This document shows, one piece after another, positions 52,446 through 62,044 of a stretch of 64,000 nt of DNA. Position numbers and translations under genes: made by a program. The notes under the pieces were generated by a model. It saw only the letters and a list, made by a program, of their open reading frames with translations, had not been told where the DNA came from and did not search any database. Numbering within the stretch: the stretch's first letter is position 1; each line of letters opens with the position of its first letter. Origin of the DNA: JAQUCI01 sp034932685 (lineage in GTDB: Bacteria; Bacillota_I; Bacilli_A; Erysipelotrichales; Erysipelotrichaceae); contig JAYFOM010000012.1 in NCBI GenBank assembly GCA_034932685.1, positions 1 through 64,000 of the forward strand, given 5' to 3'.

Positions 52446-53210
52446 TTATTCATCACTCTTTGTCATTTTCAAGAAAGCTTCATTAATTCCATTACGAATT
52501 ACATCGTTTAGTCTATTATCATTAAAATTATTAACACCTGCCTCTGTTGCGCCACCTTTAGTCGCAACAGCAGTAACTAGCTTTTCATAATCCTCTGTAG
52601 TTAATGCTGTAGTAAATATATTTGCGATGATTTTTCTTGTTGTAATATCATCAAAACCAAAAGATTTGCCTACGCGATAAAAACTATCAAGGATATATGC
52701 CGCGAAGCCTACACCACAAGAAGCGAAAGCTGTGACTTTTTCGATTTCATTCTCATCAATCATGAAAGCATGACCTAAATGATTCATCATATCAATGATA
52801 AATTGATCATCAGTTTTAGTATAACCAATAACACCATCGTTATCAGCAATCCCTAAATTTGGCATTGCTCTTACTAAACTTACATCACCCAACAATTCTT
52901 TTATCGTTTCAGTCTTAACTCCCGCCATTAAGCTTATGTATATCTTGTTATTATCAATAATTATGTTTTTAGAACTGAAATACTCAAAAAAAGCTATTTT
53001 TGGTAAAGCAATGATCACTATATCCACTTTTTCTATTAGTTCAATATTGTCATCACAAGTATTAACTTTATATAACATCCTTGCGTTATGTAAACTCTCT
53101 TCGCTTTTTGTTGTCACATAAATATCTTGTTGTAAGACAAACTGCTTGTTTAGCAATCCTTTGGTAAACGCTTGGCCTAAATGACCAAATCCCATAATAC
53201 CTATTTTCAT
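52446..53210 (-). CDS. proC: pyrroline-5-carboxylate reductase
   Basis: 254 residues. The NAD(P)-binding GIMGFGHLGQAFTKGLL starts the protein; VRAMPNLGIADNDGVIGYT (near 112) is the ProC signature; the C-terminal ATKGGATEAGVNNFNDN matches the family's substrate block (usual PGGTTEAG). It reduces pyrroline-5-carboxylate to proline. Its ATG follows the Nudix gene stop with no gap, and AAGGAG lies inside the Nudix gene's end, so the two are coupled. The changed substrate block (KGGAT for PGGTT) leaves room for a related imine-reductase activity. Confidence 0.82.
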   Translation of the reverse strand: MKIGIMGFGHLGQAFTKGLLNKQFVLQQDIYVTTKSEESLHNARMLYKVNTCDDNIELIEKVDIVIIALPKIAFFEYFSSKNIIIDNNKIYISLMAGVKTETIKELLGDVSLVRAMPNLGIADNDGVIGYTKTDDQFIIDMMNHLGHAFMIDENEIEKVTAFASCGVGFAAYILDSFYRVGKSFGFDDITTRKIIANIFTTALTTEDYEKLVTAVATKGGATEAGVNNFNDNRLNDVIRNGINEAFLKMTKSDE

Positions 53211-53609
53211 TTATAGCTCCTTACTTGATAAATACTCATCTAATTTCATAACAACTTCAACATCAGCTGGCAACCACTTTACATCAAACAACTCATTTCT
53301 AGCTAACCATTTATAATCTTTATGATCATTTAATTTTATTTCACCAGATTTAATTCTACATATATAACATTCCATACTTATATAGAACTTCGGATATTGA
53401 TAATTCACGTTACATAATTTCCCATTTATATCTATATCAATATTTAACTCTTCTTTTATTTCTCTGATTAATGCATTAACATTAGTTTCATTAGTTTCTA
53501 CTTTACCACCTGGAAATTCCCATTGACCTTTGAAATCTCCATTTGCTCGTTGAGTTGCTAGCACTTTATTATGCTCAACTATTATAGCTGCAACGACATC
53601 TATTTTCAT
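53211..53609 (-). CDS. MutT-type Nudix hydrolase
   Basis: 132 residues. The Nudix box is complete (GGKVETNETNVNALIREIKEELNI, Glu ligands present), preceded by VVAAIIVEHNKVLATQRANGDFKGQWEFP. Such small proteins hydrolyse oxidised or modified nucleoside triphosphates. It lies 18 bases after the PLD-helicase-DUF3427 gene and directly before proC. Pairing of this Nudix type with DUF3427 helicases is, as I recall, recurrent in Firmicutes, which hints at joint function. Confidence 0.88.
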   Translation of the reverse strand: MKIDVVAAIIVEHNKVLATQRANGDFKGQWEFPGGKVETNETNVNALIREIKEELNIDIDINGKLCNVNYQYPKFYISMECYICRIKSGEIKLNDHKDYKWLARNELFDVKWLPADVEVVMKLDEYLSSKEL

Positions 53610-53627
53610 TTATTTCATCCCCATTCA

Positions 53628-56585
53628 TTAGGTGTTGATCAAATAGTCAAAAATATCTTCTCTGACTGGTGTATGCAAATCGTATTCAATTTCAACAATT
53701 TTTTTACTTGATCCTCTCATCGTTCTTGTAGTAGTAGTCCCTGTTGCATTTAACATACCCAAATAATAAAATTCTTTTGATGTTCTATCATCTTTATTCT
53801 TTCTTACAAACAAATGAACTTTAACTCCTAGTTCATTCGCTCGCAGTGCTACTTGAACATCTGGAGATTCAATTGTTCTACCTGATTTTGATATGGCAAT
53901 AAGACGGGAATTGTTTATAAAACGATCTTCATATTTTATTGATTCCTGTATATGTTCTTCTTTGTGATAGTTTATGAATATTGGATACGTTTTTGTTTTC
54001 TCATCATATTTATAGCCACCAATATTCAACGCCACTTCACTTCTCTCCCATTCGAGCAATCGAGTAACATCTTCATATGTATACTTAGCATATAGGTTGA
54101 AGCTGGTTTTTTCATAGTTATTTTTATATTTAATCTTGTTTCGATATAAGCCAAATTCAATAATATCGTTTAACATGTTCTTGAAATTCAAATCGATTAA
54201 CTCTTTTGAGAAATCTTCACTTATTGAGATATTGGAGTAATTTTGTTTAATAAAAACACAATTTTCATAAGTTGACTTCCCAGTTCCAGAGATAAATTTG
54301 CCTGTGAAGATATTATATAAATTAACTTTGCTTCTTTCGGTAATATCATAGTTATATTCATTTTTCATTATCTTAATGTAAGAATCAAGTATGTTCTCTT
54401 CGTCATTCATTAATAAACGAGTTAACACGAGTTCATGAACTCTTTTACCTGAAGCGAATTTAGTACAAACGTATTCAAGAAAATTACGTGCTTTCTCAGA
54501 GATTCTAATCTTGTACTCTTCTTCATATTTTAACAAGAAAGCGTGGTAAGACTTAAGATTCTTATTATCAAAAATTCTCAAAACATCAATTTCACCGTGT
54601 AGCTCAAAATCCATGAGATCAGGAATTCTACCAAGTTTGTTTCTTAAATTAAGATAGCTGTCTTTTATAATCTTAATATCACTAAAGTTTGATCTATCAA
54701 TAGATTCATATATTCTATTTCTTGTTATCTCATCGAAATGAATTGTGGAACTACCAGGAATAAACCTATTACCTTCGGATATAAATCTCCTTAAATCATC
54801 TTTGTTATAAGATCTATCACCGGATAGGGCAATAGGAATCATATAATTGTTATTGTAATTGCCGATAAAATCAAGTACCACAACATAATCTTTATTCTCA
54901 AGCTTCCTTAATCCACGACCTAATTGCTGTATAAATATAACTGGTGATTCTGTTGGTCTTAACATTATTATTTGATTAATCTCAGGAACATCTATCCCTT
55001 CATTAAATATGTCAACAGTAAAAATATAATCAAGTGTTTTTTCATTTTGGTTATCAGTTACTAAACGATTTACTATACTTAAACGATTCTCTATACTATC
55101 TTCTCCGGTCAAAGCAACGCTTCTATAACCACGCTCATTGAATTTTTGAGACAACTCTTTCGCTTCGTCTTTTCTACTACAAAAAATCAATCCTTTAACT
55201 CTTTCTCCGCAATGTCCATAGTATTCTGCTTTATTGATGATATGTTCAACTCTTTCATCAGAGACTAGCTTATTGAAATCTCTTAATGAAGTATTGTCAT
55301 CAACTATTTTCCCCTCTAATTCAAGTTCAGTTATACCGAAATAGTGAAAAGGACATATTAAATCCTCTTCAAGTGATTGCTGAAGTCGTATTTCATAAGC
55401 AATATTATGATCGAATATTGCATATATATCATAATTTCTTGTATCAGGTGTTGCTGTCATACCTAACCAGAATTTTGGTTTATAATACTCCATAATTCTT
55501 TTATAACTTTCAGCTCCAGCATGATGCACTTCATCTAATATGATAATATCAAAATCAGCTTCGTTATAATTTCCGTGAATTTCTGGTTTAGTCATCATTT
55601 GTATTGTTGAAAACAAAAAATCAGCTCTTTCATCTTTTTTGCTACCAGATAACAGTCCAAATTTTCTACTATCATTGTTGATTATTAATTCGAAGCTCTT
55701 CATTGCTTGTTTTGCAATCTGTTCTCTATGCACTAAGAATAGTACTTTAGTAGGTTTAAGCTCTTTAACAGCAAATGCTGCAGCATATGTTTTCCCTGTT
55801 CCTGTACTTGAAATCAGTAGTGCTTTATTAACTCCACATTTTATCATTTTAATTAAATTAGTAACAAATGCTGTTTGCATCTTGTTTGGTGTAACAATAT
55901 TCTCTTCAATAAGCTTTTTCTTGCTGATATATTGCGACTCTATTCTTTTGATATTATTATAGGCGAATGTATAATCCTCGATAACTTCATTAATATCAAA
56001 CGTATTTTCATTTTCCCATAATGCATTGAACTCATTAATAATATCCTCAGTTATCTTGCCTTCAGACGTACTTATTATCTTCATATTCCATTCGTGATTT
56101 CTAGTAATAGCATCCATGGTTATATTAGAGCTACCCAATATTATCTTATATATTTCATTTTTCCTAAAAATATATCCTTTTGGATGAAATCCAATTCTAT
56201 CTTTTGATGAAGCATAAAGTCTAATTTCAATGTTCTTAAAAGTTGACAGTTTACGTAATGCTTTTGGCTCACTAAATGTTAAGTAATCAGTTGTTAATAT
56301 TCTTCCTTTTATGTTTTTCAGTTCTAAATTTTTCAAAGTTTGTAAAAGTGGTGTTACTCCACTTAACGTAATAAAAGCCACACTAATTGAAAACTCATCT
56401 GCATTTTCTAGTTCTTTTTCAATTGACGTTAATACCTTTTTGCCTTTTTTATAATCATTAGTTATTAGCTCTGGTATGTAGTTTACATTTGATGATTGTA
56501 TTAAAGCATTATCAATATTTCTATTATCAATATAAGCGATTTTTAAGCCCGCTTCTAAAATAGATATTTCATTATTACTCTTCAT
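53628..56585 (-). CDS. PLD-nuclease/SF2-helicase/DUF3427 protein
   Basis: About 985 residues. Order: phospholipase-D-like nuclease domain (about 40-175, with HPKGY at 134-138 and GSSNIT following), SF2 helicase (Walker A STGTGKT 260-266, DEVHH 351-355, GMTATP, QQLGRGLRK of motif VI), then a DUF3427 C-terminal region. This architecture suggests a DNA-translocating or unwinding nuclease, seen in defence-type loci. The ATG at 56585 after GGAGG is the start, not 56639. A Nudix gene follows 18 bases later. GATC is rarer here than in nearby core genes, suggesting acquisition. Confidence 0.85.
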   Translation of the reverse strand: MKSNNEISILEAGLKIAYIDNRNIDNALIQSSNVNYIPELITNDYKKGKKVLTSIEKELENADEFSISVAFITLSGVTPLLQTLKNLELKNIKGRILTTDYLTFSEPKALRKLSTFKNIEIRLYASSKDRIGFHPKGYIFRKNEIYKIILGSSNITMDAITRNHEWNMKIISTSEGKITEDIINEFNALWENENTFDINEVIEDYTFAYNNIKRIESQYISKKKLIEENIVTPNKMQTAFVTNLIKMIKCGVNKALLISSTGTGKTYAAAFAVKELKPTKVLFLVHREQIAKQAMKSFELIINNDSRKFGLLSGSKKDERADFLFSTIQMMTKPEIHGNYNEADFDIIILDEVHHAGAESYKRIMEYYKPKFWLGMTATPDTRNYDIYAIFDHNIAYEIRLQQSLEEDLICPFHYFGITELELEGKIVDDNTSLRDFNKLVSDERVEHIINKAEYYGHCGERVKGLIFCSRKDEAKELSQKFNERGYRSVALTGEDSIENRLSIVNRLVTDNQNEKTLDYIFTVDIFNEGIDVPEINQIIMLRPTESPVIFIQQLGRGLRKLENKDYVVVLDFIGNYNNNYMIPIALSGDRSYNKDDLRRFISEGNRFIPGSSTIHFDEITRNRIYESIDRSNFSDIKIIKDSYLNLRNKLGRIPDLMDFELHGEIDVLRIFDNKNLKSYHAFLLKYEEEYKIRISEKARNFLEYVCTKFASGKRVHELVLTRLLMNDEENILDSYIKIMKNEYNYDITERSKVNLYNIFTGKFISGTGKSTYENCVFIKQNYSNISISEDFSKELIDLNFKNMLNDIIEFGLYRNKIKYKNNYEKTSFNLYAKYTYEDVTRLLEWERSEVALNIGGYKYDEKTKTYPIFINYHKEEHIQESIKYEDRFINNSRLIAISKSGRTIESPDVQVALRANELGVKVHLFVRKNKDDRTSKEFYYLGMLNATGTTTTRTMRGSSKKIVEIEYDLHTPVREDIFDYLINT

Positions 56586-56774
56586 ACTGCCTCCAAACTG
56601 TTCAACTTTATTTAAACTTATAATATCATTATATGTCATTCTGTTTGAACAGCAAATAATATAGTAATATTCTATCCAAAGTATTTGATTATGACTTTAT
56701 TTCAGATACATTCATTAAAAATCAATATTAGGAAACTGTACTTATTTGTAAGAATTACTGATTTCTCTTTATAA

Positions 56775-57488
56775 CTACTTTTTAAACATATACTCCCTTG
56801 GTGATTGCCCGGTTACTTTTTTAAATACCTGATGAAAATATTTATAATCTTTGTATCCTACTTGCATAGCAACTTCATATATTTTACTTCCTTCACTACG
56901 TAGAAGTTCACATGCTTTATTGATACGAGCTTGTACAATAGCGTTATGAATTGTCATATTAGTATCTTTCTTAAATACTCTATTTAAGTGATCTGAAGTT
57001 ATGCCTAAATAGGATGCGATATCATCAAGTAACAAATCATCACTTATGTTTTTATTGATGTAATTTAAAGTTCGAATTGTGTACTTTGAGTAATTCTCAT
57101 TAACTTCTTCAACAACGGGACTTATCTTGTTTATTGCCTTGGCAATAGCTTGATTTAGATCATCTTGATTAATTGGCTTTAATAGATAATCAGATACTCC
57201 ATAGGTTATTGCTTGCTGAGCATAATCAAACTCTGCATAACCAGTTATGATGATTGCTTCATACAAGTACTTATTTTTAGTTCTACGTAGTACCTCAAAG
57301 CCATCAACAAGTGGAATATTTAAGTCCAATAAAACAAGATTAGGTTCTTCTTCTTTTATTAGTCTGATGGCTTCTTTACCATTTGATGCTTCACCACATA
57401 AAACAAGTTGAAATTGTTGGTAATCAAGCATGCGAGTCAACCCTTCGCGAAGTAATTTCTCATCCTCAACTATTAAGATTTTATACAT
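56775..57488 (-). CDS. AraC-type response regulator (YesN-like)
   Basis: 237 residues. The receiver domain has KILIVEDEKLLREGL (acidic pocket), the phosphoacceptor Asp in LVLLDLNIPLVDG (about 55), Thr in IITGYA and Lys in LLKPI. The C-terminal AraC double helix-turn-helix ends YKYFHQVFKKVTGQSPREYMFKK. It pairs with the histidine kinase gene just upstream (1-base gap) and probably activates the ABC transporter operon. Confidence 0.92.
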   Translation of the reverse strand: MYKILIVEDEKLLREGLTRMLDYQQFQLVLCGEASNGKEAIRLIKEEEPNLVLLDLNIPLVDGFEVLRRTKNKYLYEAIIITGYAEFDYAQQAITYGVSDYLLKPINQDDLNQAIAKAINKISPVVEEVNENYSKYTIRTLNYINKNISDDLLLDDIASYLGITSDHLNRVFKKDTNMTIHNAIVQARINKACELLRSEGSKIYEVAMQVGYKDYKYFHQVFKKVTGQSPREYMFKK

Positions 57489-57489
57489 A

Positions 57490-59166
57490 TTACTTCCTTT
57501 CGGCCTTACATCTGAGCATAACTGTTGTTCCTTTATTAAGGATACTATCGATGGTCAATCCGTATTGTTGCCCATAGAACAGCTTTAATCTGCGATTACA
57601 ATTGAATAAACCAATGTGTTTTGATTGATCGTTGGCATGAGTTAGCGCTGCTTGAATTTCTCTAAGTCTGCTTTTTCTAAAACCACGGCCATTGTCTTTA
57701 ACTAACATTACAAGATCATCATCGATATGATAGACCTTTATCAGTATCTTGAACAAACGATCACCTGTAAACCCATGTTGAATACTATTCTCAATTATTG
57801 GTTGTAAGATTAATTTTGGTACTAAAAAATTATCATCTTCGATATCAATATCGTATGTTAAAAACTCCTGGAATCTTACTTTTTGAAGAGCTAGATAGTC
57901 TTTTATATATTCCATATCATCTTTGAGTACAACCTTATTACCTTCACTTTGTTTTAATGAGTATCTTAACATAGTAGCCAATTTGCGGATCATATCAACA
58001 GCACCGTGTTGGTCAACTTCAATCATTGTTTGAATAGAAGCCAAAGTATTAAATAAGAAGTGTGGATCAAACTGTGATTGTAGTTGCTTTAATTGAGCTA
58101 TGGTTGTATCGTTTGTTAACTCTTTATTCTTTGTGATAAGCTCTTCGATATCTTCTATTAGCGCGTTATACTGCAAGATATAATCCGTCATACTGTTTTC
58201 AGAAACAGTCACTGGAACTAGATTACCAGTATTACGATAATTCTTTAATGAAGCAAACATATCATCTAACATGTTAAATGTATCTTTTGATAGTTTCTTC
58301 CTAAACAAAAAGAAAACAATAGTTGATACACCCGCTGTAAATAAAAACGCGATCAAGACTCCTTGAATCATTTGGGTTCCAACATTGATATTCTGTAGTG
58401 TCATGATTGATAAATTAATGTCACTAAAACTATGTGTACGCATTAAGTACAAATTACCTTTATACCAAGTTATGTTACCAAACTGATACTGTAGTTTTAT
58501 ACGTTCTTCGCTTGTAAATAGATTATTATTACTGTAAATGATGCGCGAAAGAGAGTTTATGACTAAAACCGTTTGCTCAACGTCAGCTAATAAATCATCT
58601 ACTTGTGCTGAGTAATAATTCATAATGATAAAACCTACCAGTTCATCATCATTCATTATTGCTTGCGCAAATACTAACGCAGGTGAAAAATGACTCTTTA
58701 TACGTGAATTGCTTAACTGTAGCATTCTACCAGCACTTTCAACTAAACGTTCACGATTAATGATATTTAAAATCTTATCAGCTGCCAATGAGTATGATGG
58801 TTGATATACCGCTTCAATCGTAAAGTCAGAATTAGTCAAATAGAAATATGGTTTTAGCGATGATGCATTACTAATAGCGTATAGTTTCTCATAAACAGCA
58901 ACTTTATTATCACCATTAATCAAGTAATCTAAAATGGTAGGGTCACTTGCGATATCATTCATTGAATACTGAATATAATCTATTTTCTTTTCTATTGATA
59001 AGACTAAATTATTGGCTGATTTTTCGGTTGCTGACTGTACCATTAAAACCGCAAATATTGGTAGTATGATCATTAAGAACAACACTACTACTACAAGCGG
59101 TAATAACACTGTCTTTAACAAGTGTTGAAAAACAGACAAAGGCTTTGGGGTATTTTTATTGGACAT
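57490..59166 (-). CDS. YesM-like sensor histidine kinase
   Basis: 558 residues. Two membrane helices (about 20-42 and 265-288) bracket an extracellular sensor of about 220 residues. The cytosolic part has the His_kinase (PF06580) phosphorylation site QLQSQFDPHFLFNTLASIQ and the ATP-binding N and G boxes LQPIIENSIQHGF and DNGRGF. The sensor likely reads the external ligand, perhaps with the nearby substrate-binding lipoprotein, as in the HptA-HptS pair of staphylococci. It lies 23 bases after the permease gene. Confidence 0.9.
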   Translation of the reverse strand: MSNKNTPKPLSVFQHLLKTVLLPLVVVVLFLMIILPIFAVLMVQSATEKSANNLVLSIEKKIDYIQYSMNDIASDPTILDYLINGDNKVAVYEKLYAISNASSLKPYFYLTNSDFTIEAVYQPSYSLAADKILNIINRERLVESAGRMLQLSNSRIKSHFSPALVFAQAIMNDDELVGFIIMNYYSAQVDDLLADVEQTVLVINSLSRIIYSNNNLFTSEERIKLQYQFGNITWYKGNLYLMRTHSFSDINLSIMTLQNINVGTQMIQGVLIAFLFTAGVSTIVFFLFRKKLSKDTFNMLDDMFASLKNYRNTGNLVPVTVSENSMTDYILQYNALIEDIEELITKNKELTNDTTIAQLKQLQSQFDPHFLFNTLASIQTMIEVDQHGAVDMIRKLATMLRYSLKQSEGNKVVLKDDMEYIKDYLALQKVRFQEFLTYDIDIEDDNFLVPKLILQPIIENSIQHGFTGDRLFKILIKVYHIDDDLVMLVKDNGRGFRKSRLREIQAALTHANDQSKHIGLFNCNRRLKLFYGQQYGLTIDSILNKGTTVMLRCKAERK

Positions 59167-59189
59167 AGCTATACCCTTTCATTTACCTA

Positions 59190-60845
59190 TTATAATTCAA
59201 TTTCGCGTCTTCCGGTAACCTTAAAGAATAATAACAGTGTAACAATCGTTGTAACGATCAAAACACTTGATAATGCTGACGCTACACCATAGTTACCATC
59301 CATAACTTGGAAATAAATCGCTATTGATAGTGTTTGGGTTGAAGTTATCCATAGCAACACCGAAGCACTTAATTCACTAATGATTGATAACCAGGACATA
59401 ATTGCTCCTGAGAGAATCCCAGGCGCCATCATTGGTAGGGTTATATTAAAGAATGTTTTTCTCGGATTAGCTCCTAAGCTTTGTGAAGCTTCTTCAACAC
59501 TAAGATCGATCTGTCGTAATATTGCCGAACTGCTTCGTATTGTATATGGTAATCTTCGAATAACGTAAGCCATGACAATGATTACTGCTGTACCACTTAA
59601 TAGTAACGGCTTTTTATTAAATGCCAAGATCAATGAGATACCCAAAACAGAACCAGGAATAATATATGGAAACATCGAGATCACATCTAATACATTGGTG
59701 ATCTTACTTTTTTTGCGTACAGAAGTATAAGCTATGACTACCCCAATCAAAACAACCAAGATGATCGCAAAGAATGAGAATATGTATGTATTAGCAATTG
59801 TTTTACTTAAAGAAGAAAACGCTCGAATGTAGTTATTAAATGAATATCCAGGTAGATAGATGGTCCCCCTAGTATTTCTAAATGAGTTATGGAACACTAC
59901 CATCGTTGGAAGGATTGCAAGTAATGTAAACAAGTACACATAAGCGTGAGCAAAGAGATTTTTAAATCCTTTGATCTTTTTAGGTTCCATCGGACGTAGT
60001 GCTGTCATCTCAATTTTCTTGCGATTACTAATCCATCTTTGTATCAAAAACAAAACAGCTGTGAAGATTATTACAATGACACTAATAGTCGCCGCTAATC
60101 GTTTATCAGCTGATAGATCACCAATAAACGAGTCATAGATAAGTGTTGGTAATGTTCGATAACCTTCACCGATTAGTTTAGGCGTACCAAAATCAGCTAA
60201 GATCCGCATAAAGACAAGTAATCCTGAAGCTAATATTGTTGGCAGTATTAGTGGTAAAACAATATCTTTGATCTTTCTTAGTCCAACTGCCCCTAAGCTT
60301 TCAGCAGCCTCAGGCAATGAACTATCCATATTCTTCAAAGCACCTGATACATATAGGTAAACAAGGGGAATAAGTTTGATCGTAAACACTAATAAAATAC
60401 CATCAAAACCATAAATACCTTTGTATGTAATTCCAAATATCGCATTAATGATCTTGGTGATCATTCCTTGTCTTCCTAACATCGTAATCCAAGCATAAGC
60501 ACCAATAAATGGTGGTGATACAACTGAGATGATTAGTAGAATGTCTATCATCCCTTTGTATTTAATCTTGATGCTTCTTGTAATGTAGGCTAAGGTTGTT
60601 CCAGCAATACATGTTAATAGTGTCGCTGATATTGTGACTTTCATACTATTGATAATTGTGTTTGTGTAGTACTTGCGAGCGAAGAACTGGGTAAAATATG
60701 AGAAGTCTAAACTATTAGTAGTAGGATCGATAATACTGCTCATTAAGACTCTAGTTATCGGATAGATGAAGAATACAGCAAAATAAAGAAAACATATAAT
60801 GGAAATTATTGTCCAACCATCTAGACGATTTTTTCTTTTTACCAT
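59190..60845 (-). CDS. ABC transporter permease with two fused domains (AfuB/FbpB type)
   Basis: 551 residues, about 12 membrane helices. Each half carries the EAA loop: LPEAAESLGAVGLRKIKDIVLPLILP in the first and VEEASQSLGANPRKTFFNITLPMMAPG in the second. Double-domain permeases of this type occur in iron(III), thiamine and sugar-phosphate ABC importers (FbpB/AfuB). One base separates it from the ATPase gene. Confidence 0.92.
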   Translation of the reverse strand: MVKRKNRLDGWTIISIICFLYFAVFFIYPITRVLMSSIIDPTTNSLDFSYFTQFFARKYYTNTIINSMKVTISATLLTCIAGTTLAYITRSIKIKYKGMIDILLIISVVSPPFIGAYAWITMLGRQGMITKIINAIFGITYKGIYGFDGILLVFTIKLIPLVYLYVSGALKNMDSSLPEAAESLGAVGLRKIKDIVLPLILPTILASGLLVFMRILADFGTPKLIGEGYRTLPTLIYDSFIGDLSADKRLAATISVIVIIFTAVLFLIQRWISNRKKIEMTALRPMEPKKIKGFKNLFAHAYVYLFTLLAILPTMVVFHNSFRNTRGTIYLPGYSFNNYIRAFSSLSKTIANTYIFSFFAIILVVLIGVVIAYTSVRKKSKITNVLDVISMFPYIIPGSVLGISLILAFNKKPLLLSGTAVIIVMAYVIRRLPYTIRSSSAILRQIDLSVEEASQSLGANPRKTFFNITLPMMAPGILSGAIMSWLSIISELSASVLLWITSTQTLSIAIYFQVMDGNYGVASALSSVLIVTTIVTLLLFFKVTGRREIEL

Positions 60846-60846
60846 A

Positions 60847-61932
60847 TTACTGACCTACCATTAATGATAACTCACTGTCAGCATCAAATGCATTAACAAC
60901 AGCATGATCAAAATCCATATCGATCATATCACCAATCTCGTGCACTTTATTTTTAACGCCATGCGCTACTTCAACTCTTTTCCCAGAAGTCAGCTCAACC
61001 GTATATTTAACTTCTGATCCCAAAAATAGCGATTCAACTATTTTGCCTTTTATACCATCTTGATTAACAAACTCAAGTTCGGTAGGACGAATGACAACCT
61101 TCACTTTTTTCTCTACTTCAACATCTTGATTAAGATATTTTAAATCATGAATACTTCCATCTTCAAAAGCAACAACTTTTCTTGTTCCTTGCTTTACTAT
61201 CTTGGCGTTGAAAATGTTTGATTGACCGATAAATGTTGCCACAAATAAATTAGCAGGATGTGAGAATATTGTCATTGGGGTACCTATTTGTTGGATAACA
61301 CCAAATTTCATTACTCCAATACGATCTGACATTGATAAAGCTTCTTCTTGATCATGTGTCACATATAAGGTTGTGATCTTGAATTGATTCTGTATTTGTT
61401 TTATCGCTGTTCGCATTTCTATTCTTAACTTAGCATCCAAATTAGATAATGGTTCATCCATTAAAAGAACATCTGGTTGAATGACAATAGCTCGCGCTAA
61501 CGCAACTCGCTGTTGCTGGCCACCACTCATGTTTGGTGGCATCCTATCTTTGAGTTCTGAAATTTGGACAACTTCAAGGATATCATTGACTTTATTAGAG
61601 TACTCTGGGTCTTTGATCTTTCTTTGTTTTAGACCATAACCAATATTTTTGGCAGCTGTCATATGCGGAAAAACCGCATAATTCTGAAAAACCATACCGA
61701 TATTGCGTTGATATGATGGTATATCATTTATTAACTTATCATTAAAGTAGAATTCTCCACCTTCAATCGTATTAAAACCAGCAATCATTCGTAGTAATGT
61801 TGTCTTACCACAACCACTTGATCCTAATAATGTGAAGAACTCGCCTTCTTTTATCTCTAATGATAAATCAGGGATTATTGTTTTATCGCCAAAGCGCTTT
61901 ACCGCATTTTTTATCGTTATAGCTACACTCAT
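60847..61932 (-). CDS. ABC transporter ATPase (AfuC/FbpC/PotA type)
   Basis: 361 residues. Walker A LLGSSGCGKTT, Q-loop FQNYAVFPHMT, signature MSGGQQQRVALARA, Walker B LLMDEPLSNLDAKLR, H-loop YVTHDQEEA, then a C-terminal TOBE domain (RPTELEFVNQDG). It powers the import complex. There is no good ribosome binding site before the ATG (AU-rich leader), unlike its neighbours, and 112 bases separate it from the substrate-binding gene, with a hairpin between. Confidence 0.92.
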   Translation of the reverse strand: MSVAITIKNAVKRFGDKTIIPDLSLEIKEGEFFTLLGSSGCGKTTLLRMIAGFNTIEGGEFYFNDKLINDIPSYQRNIGMVFQNYAVFPHMTAAKNIGYGLKQRKIKDPEYSNKVNDILEVVQISELKDRMPPNMSGGQQQRVALARAIVIQPDVLLMDEPLSNLDAKLRIEMRTAIKQIQNQFKITTLYVTHDQEEALSMSDRIGVMKFGVIQQIGTPMTIFSHPANLFVATFIGQSNIFNAKIVKQGTRKVVAFEDGSIHDLKYLNQDVEVEKKVKVVIRPTELEFVNQDGIKGKIVESLFLGSEVKYTVELTSGKRVEVAHGVKNKVHEIGDMIDMDFDHAVVNAFDADSELSLMVGQ

Positions 61933-61998
61933 ATTTATATATCGTATAAAATAGTATTTCTATTCTATACTTATCCTTTCTTTATATTTTACAAACAA

Positions 61999-62025
61999 CA
62001 TCAGAGGGGACTTGCCCCTCTGATC
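61999..62025 (-). terminator. hairpin after the substrate-binding gene
   Basis: TCAGAGGGG / CCCCTCTGA (62001-62009, 62015-62023) has a strong GC-rich stem. Only a mixed T/G run follows on the minus strand, so it may be a partial terminator that leaves the binding protein in excess over the permease, as is usual in such operons. Confidence 0.55.
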
Positions 62026-62044
62026 GAACAAATCTAATTAATTA

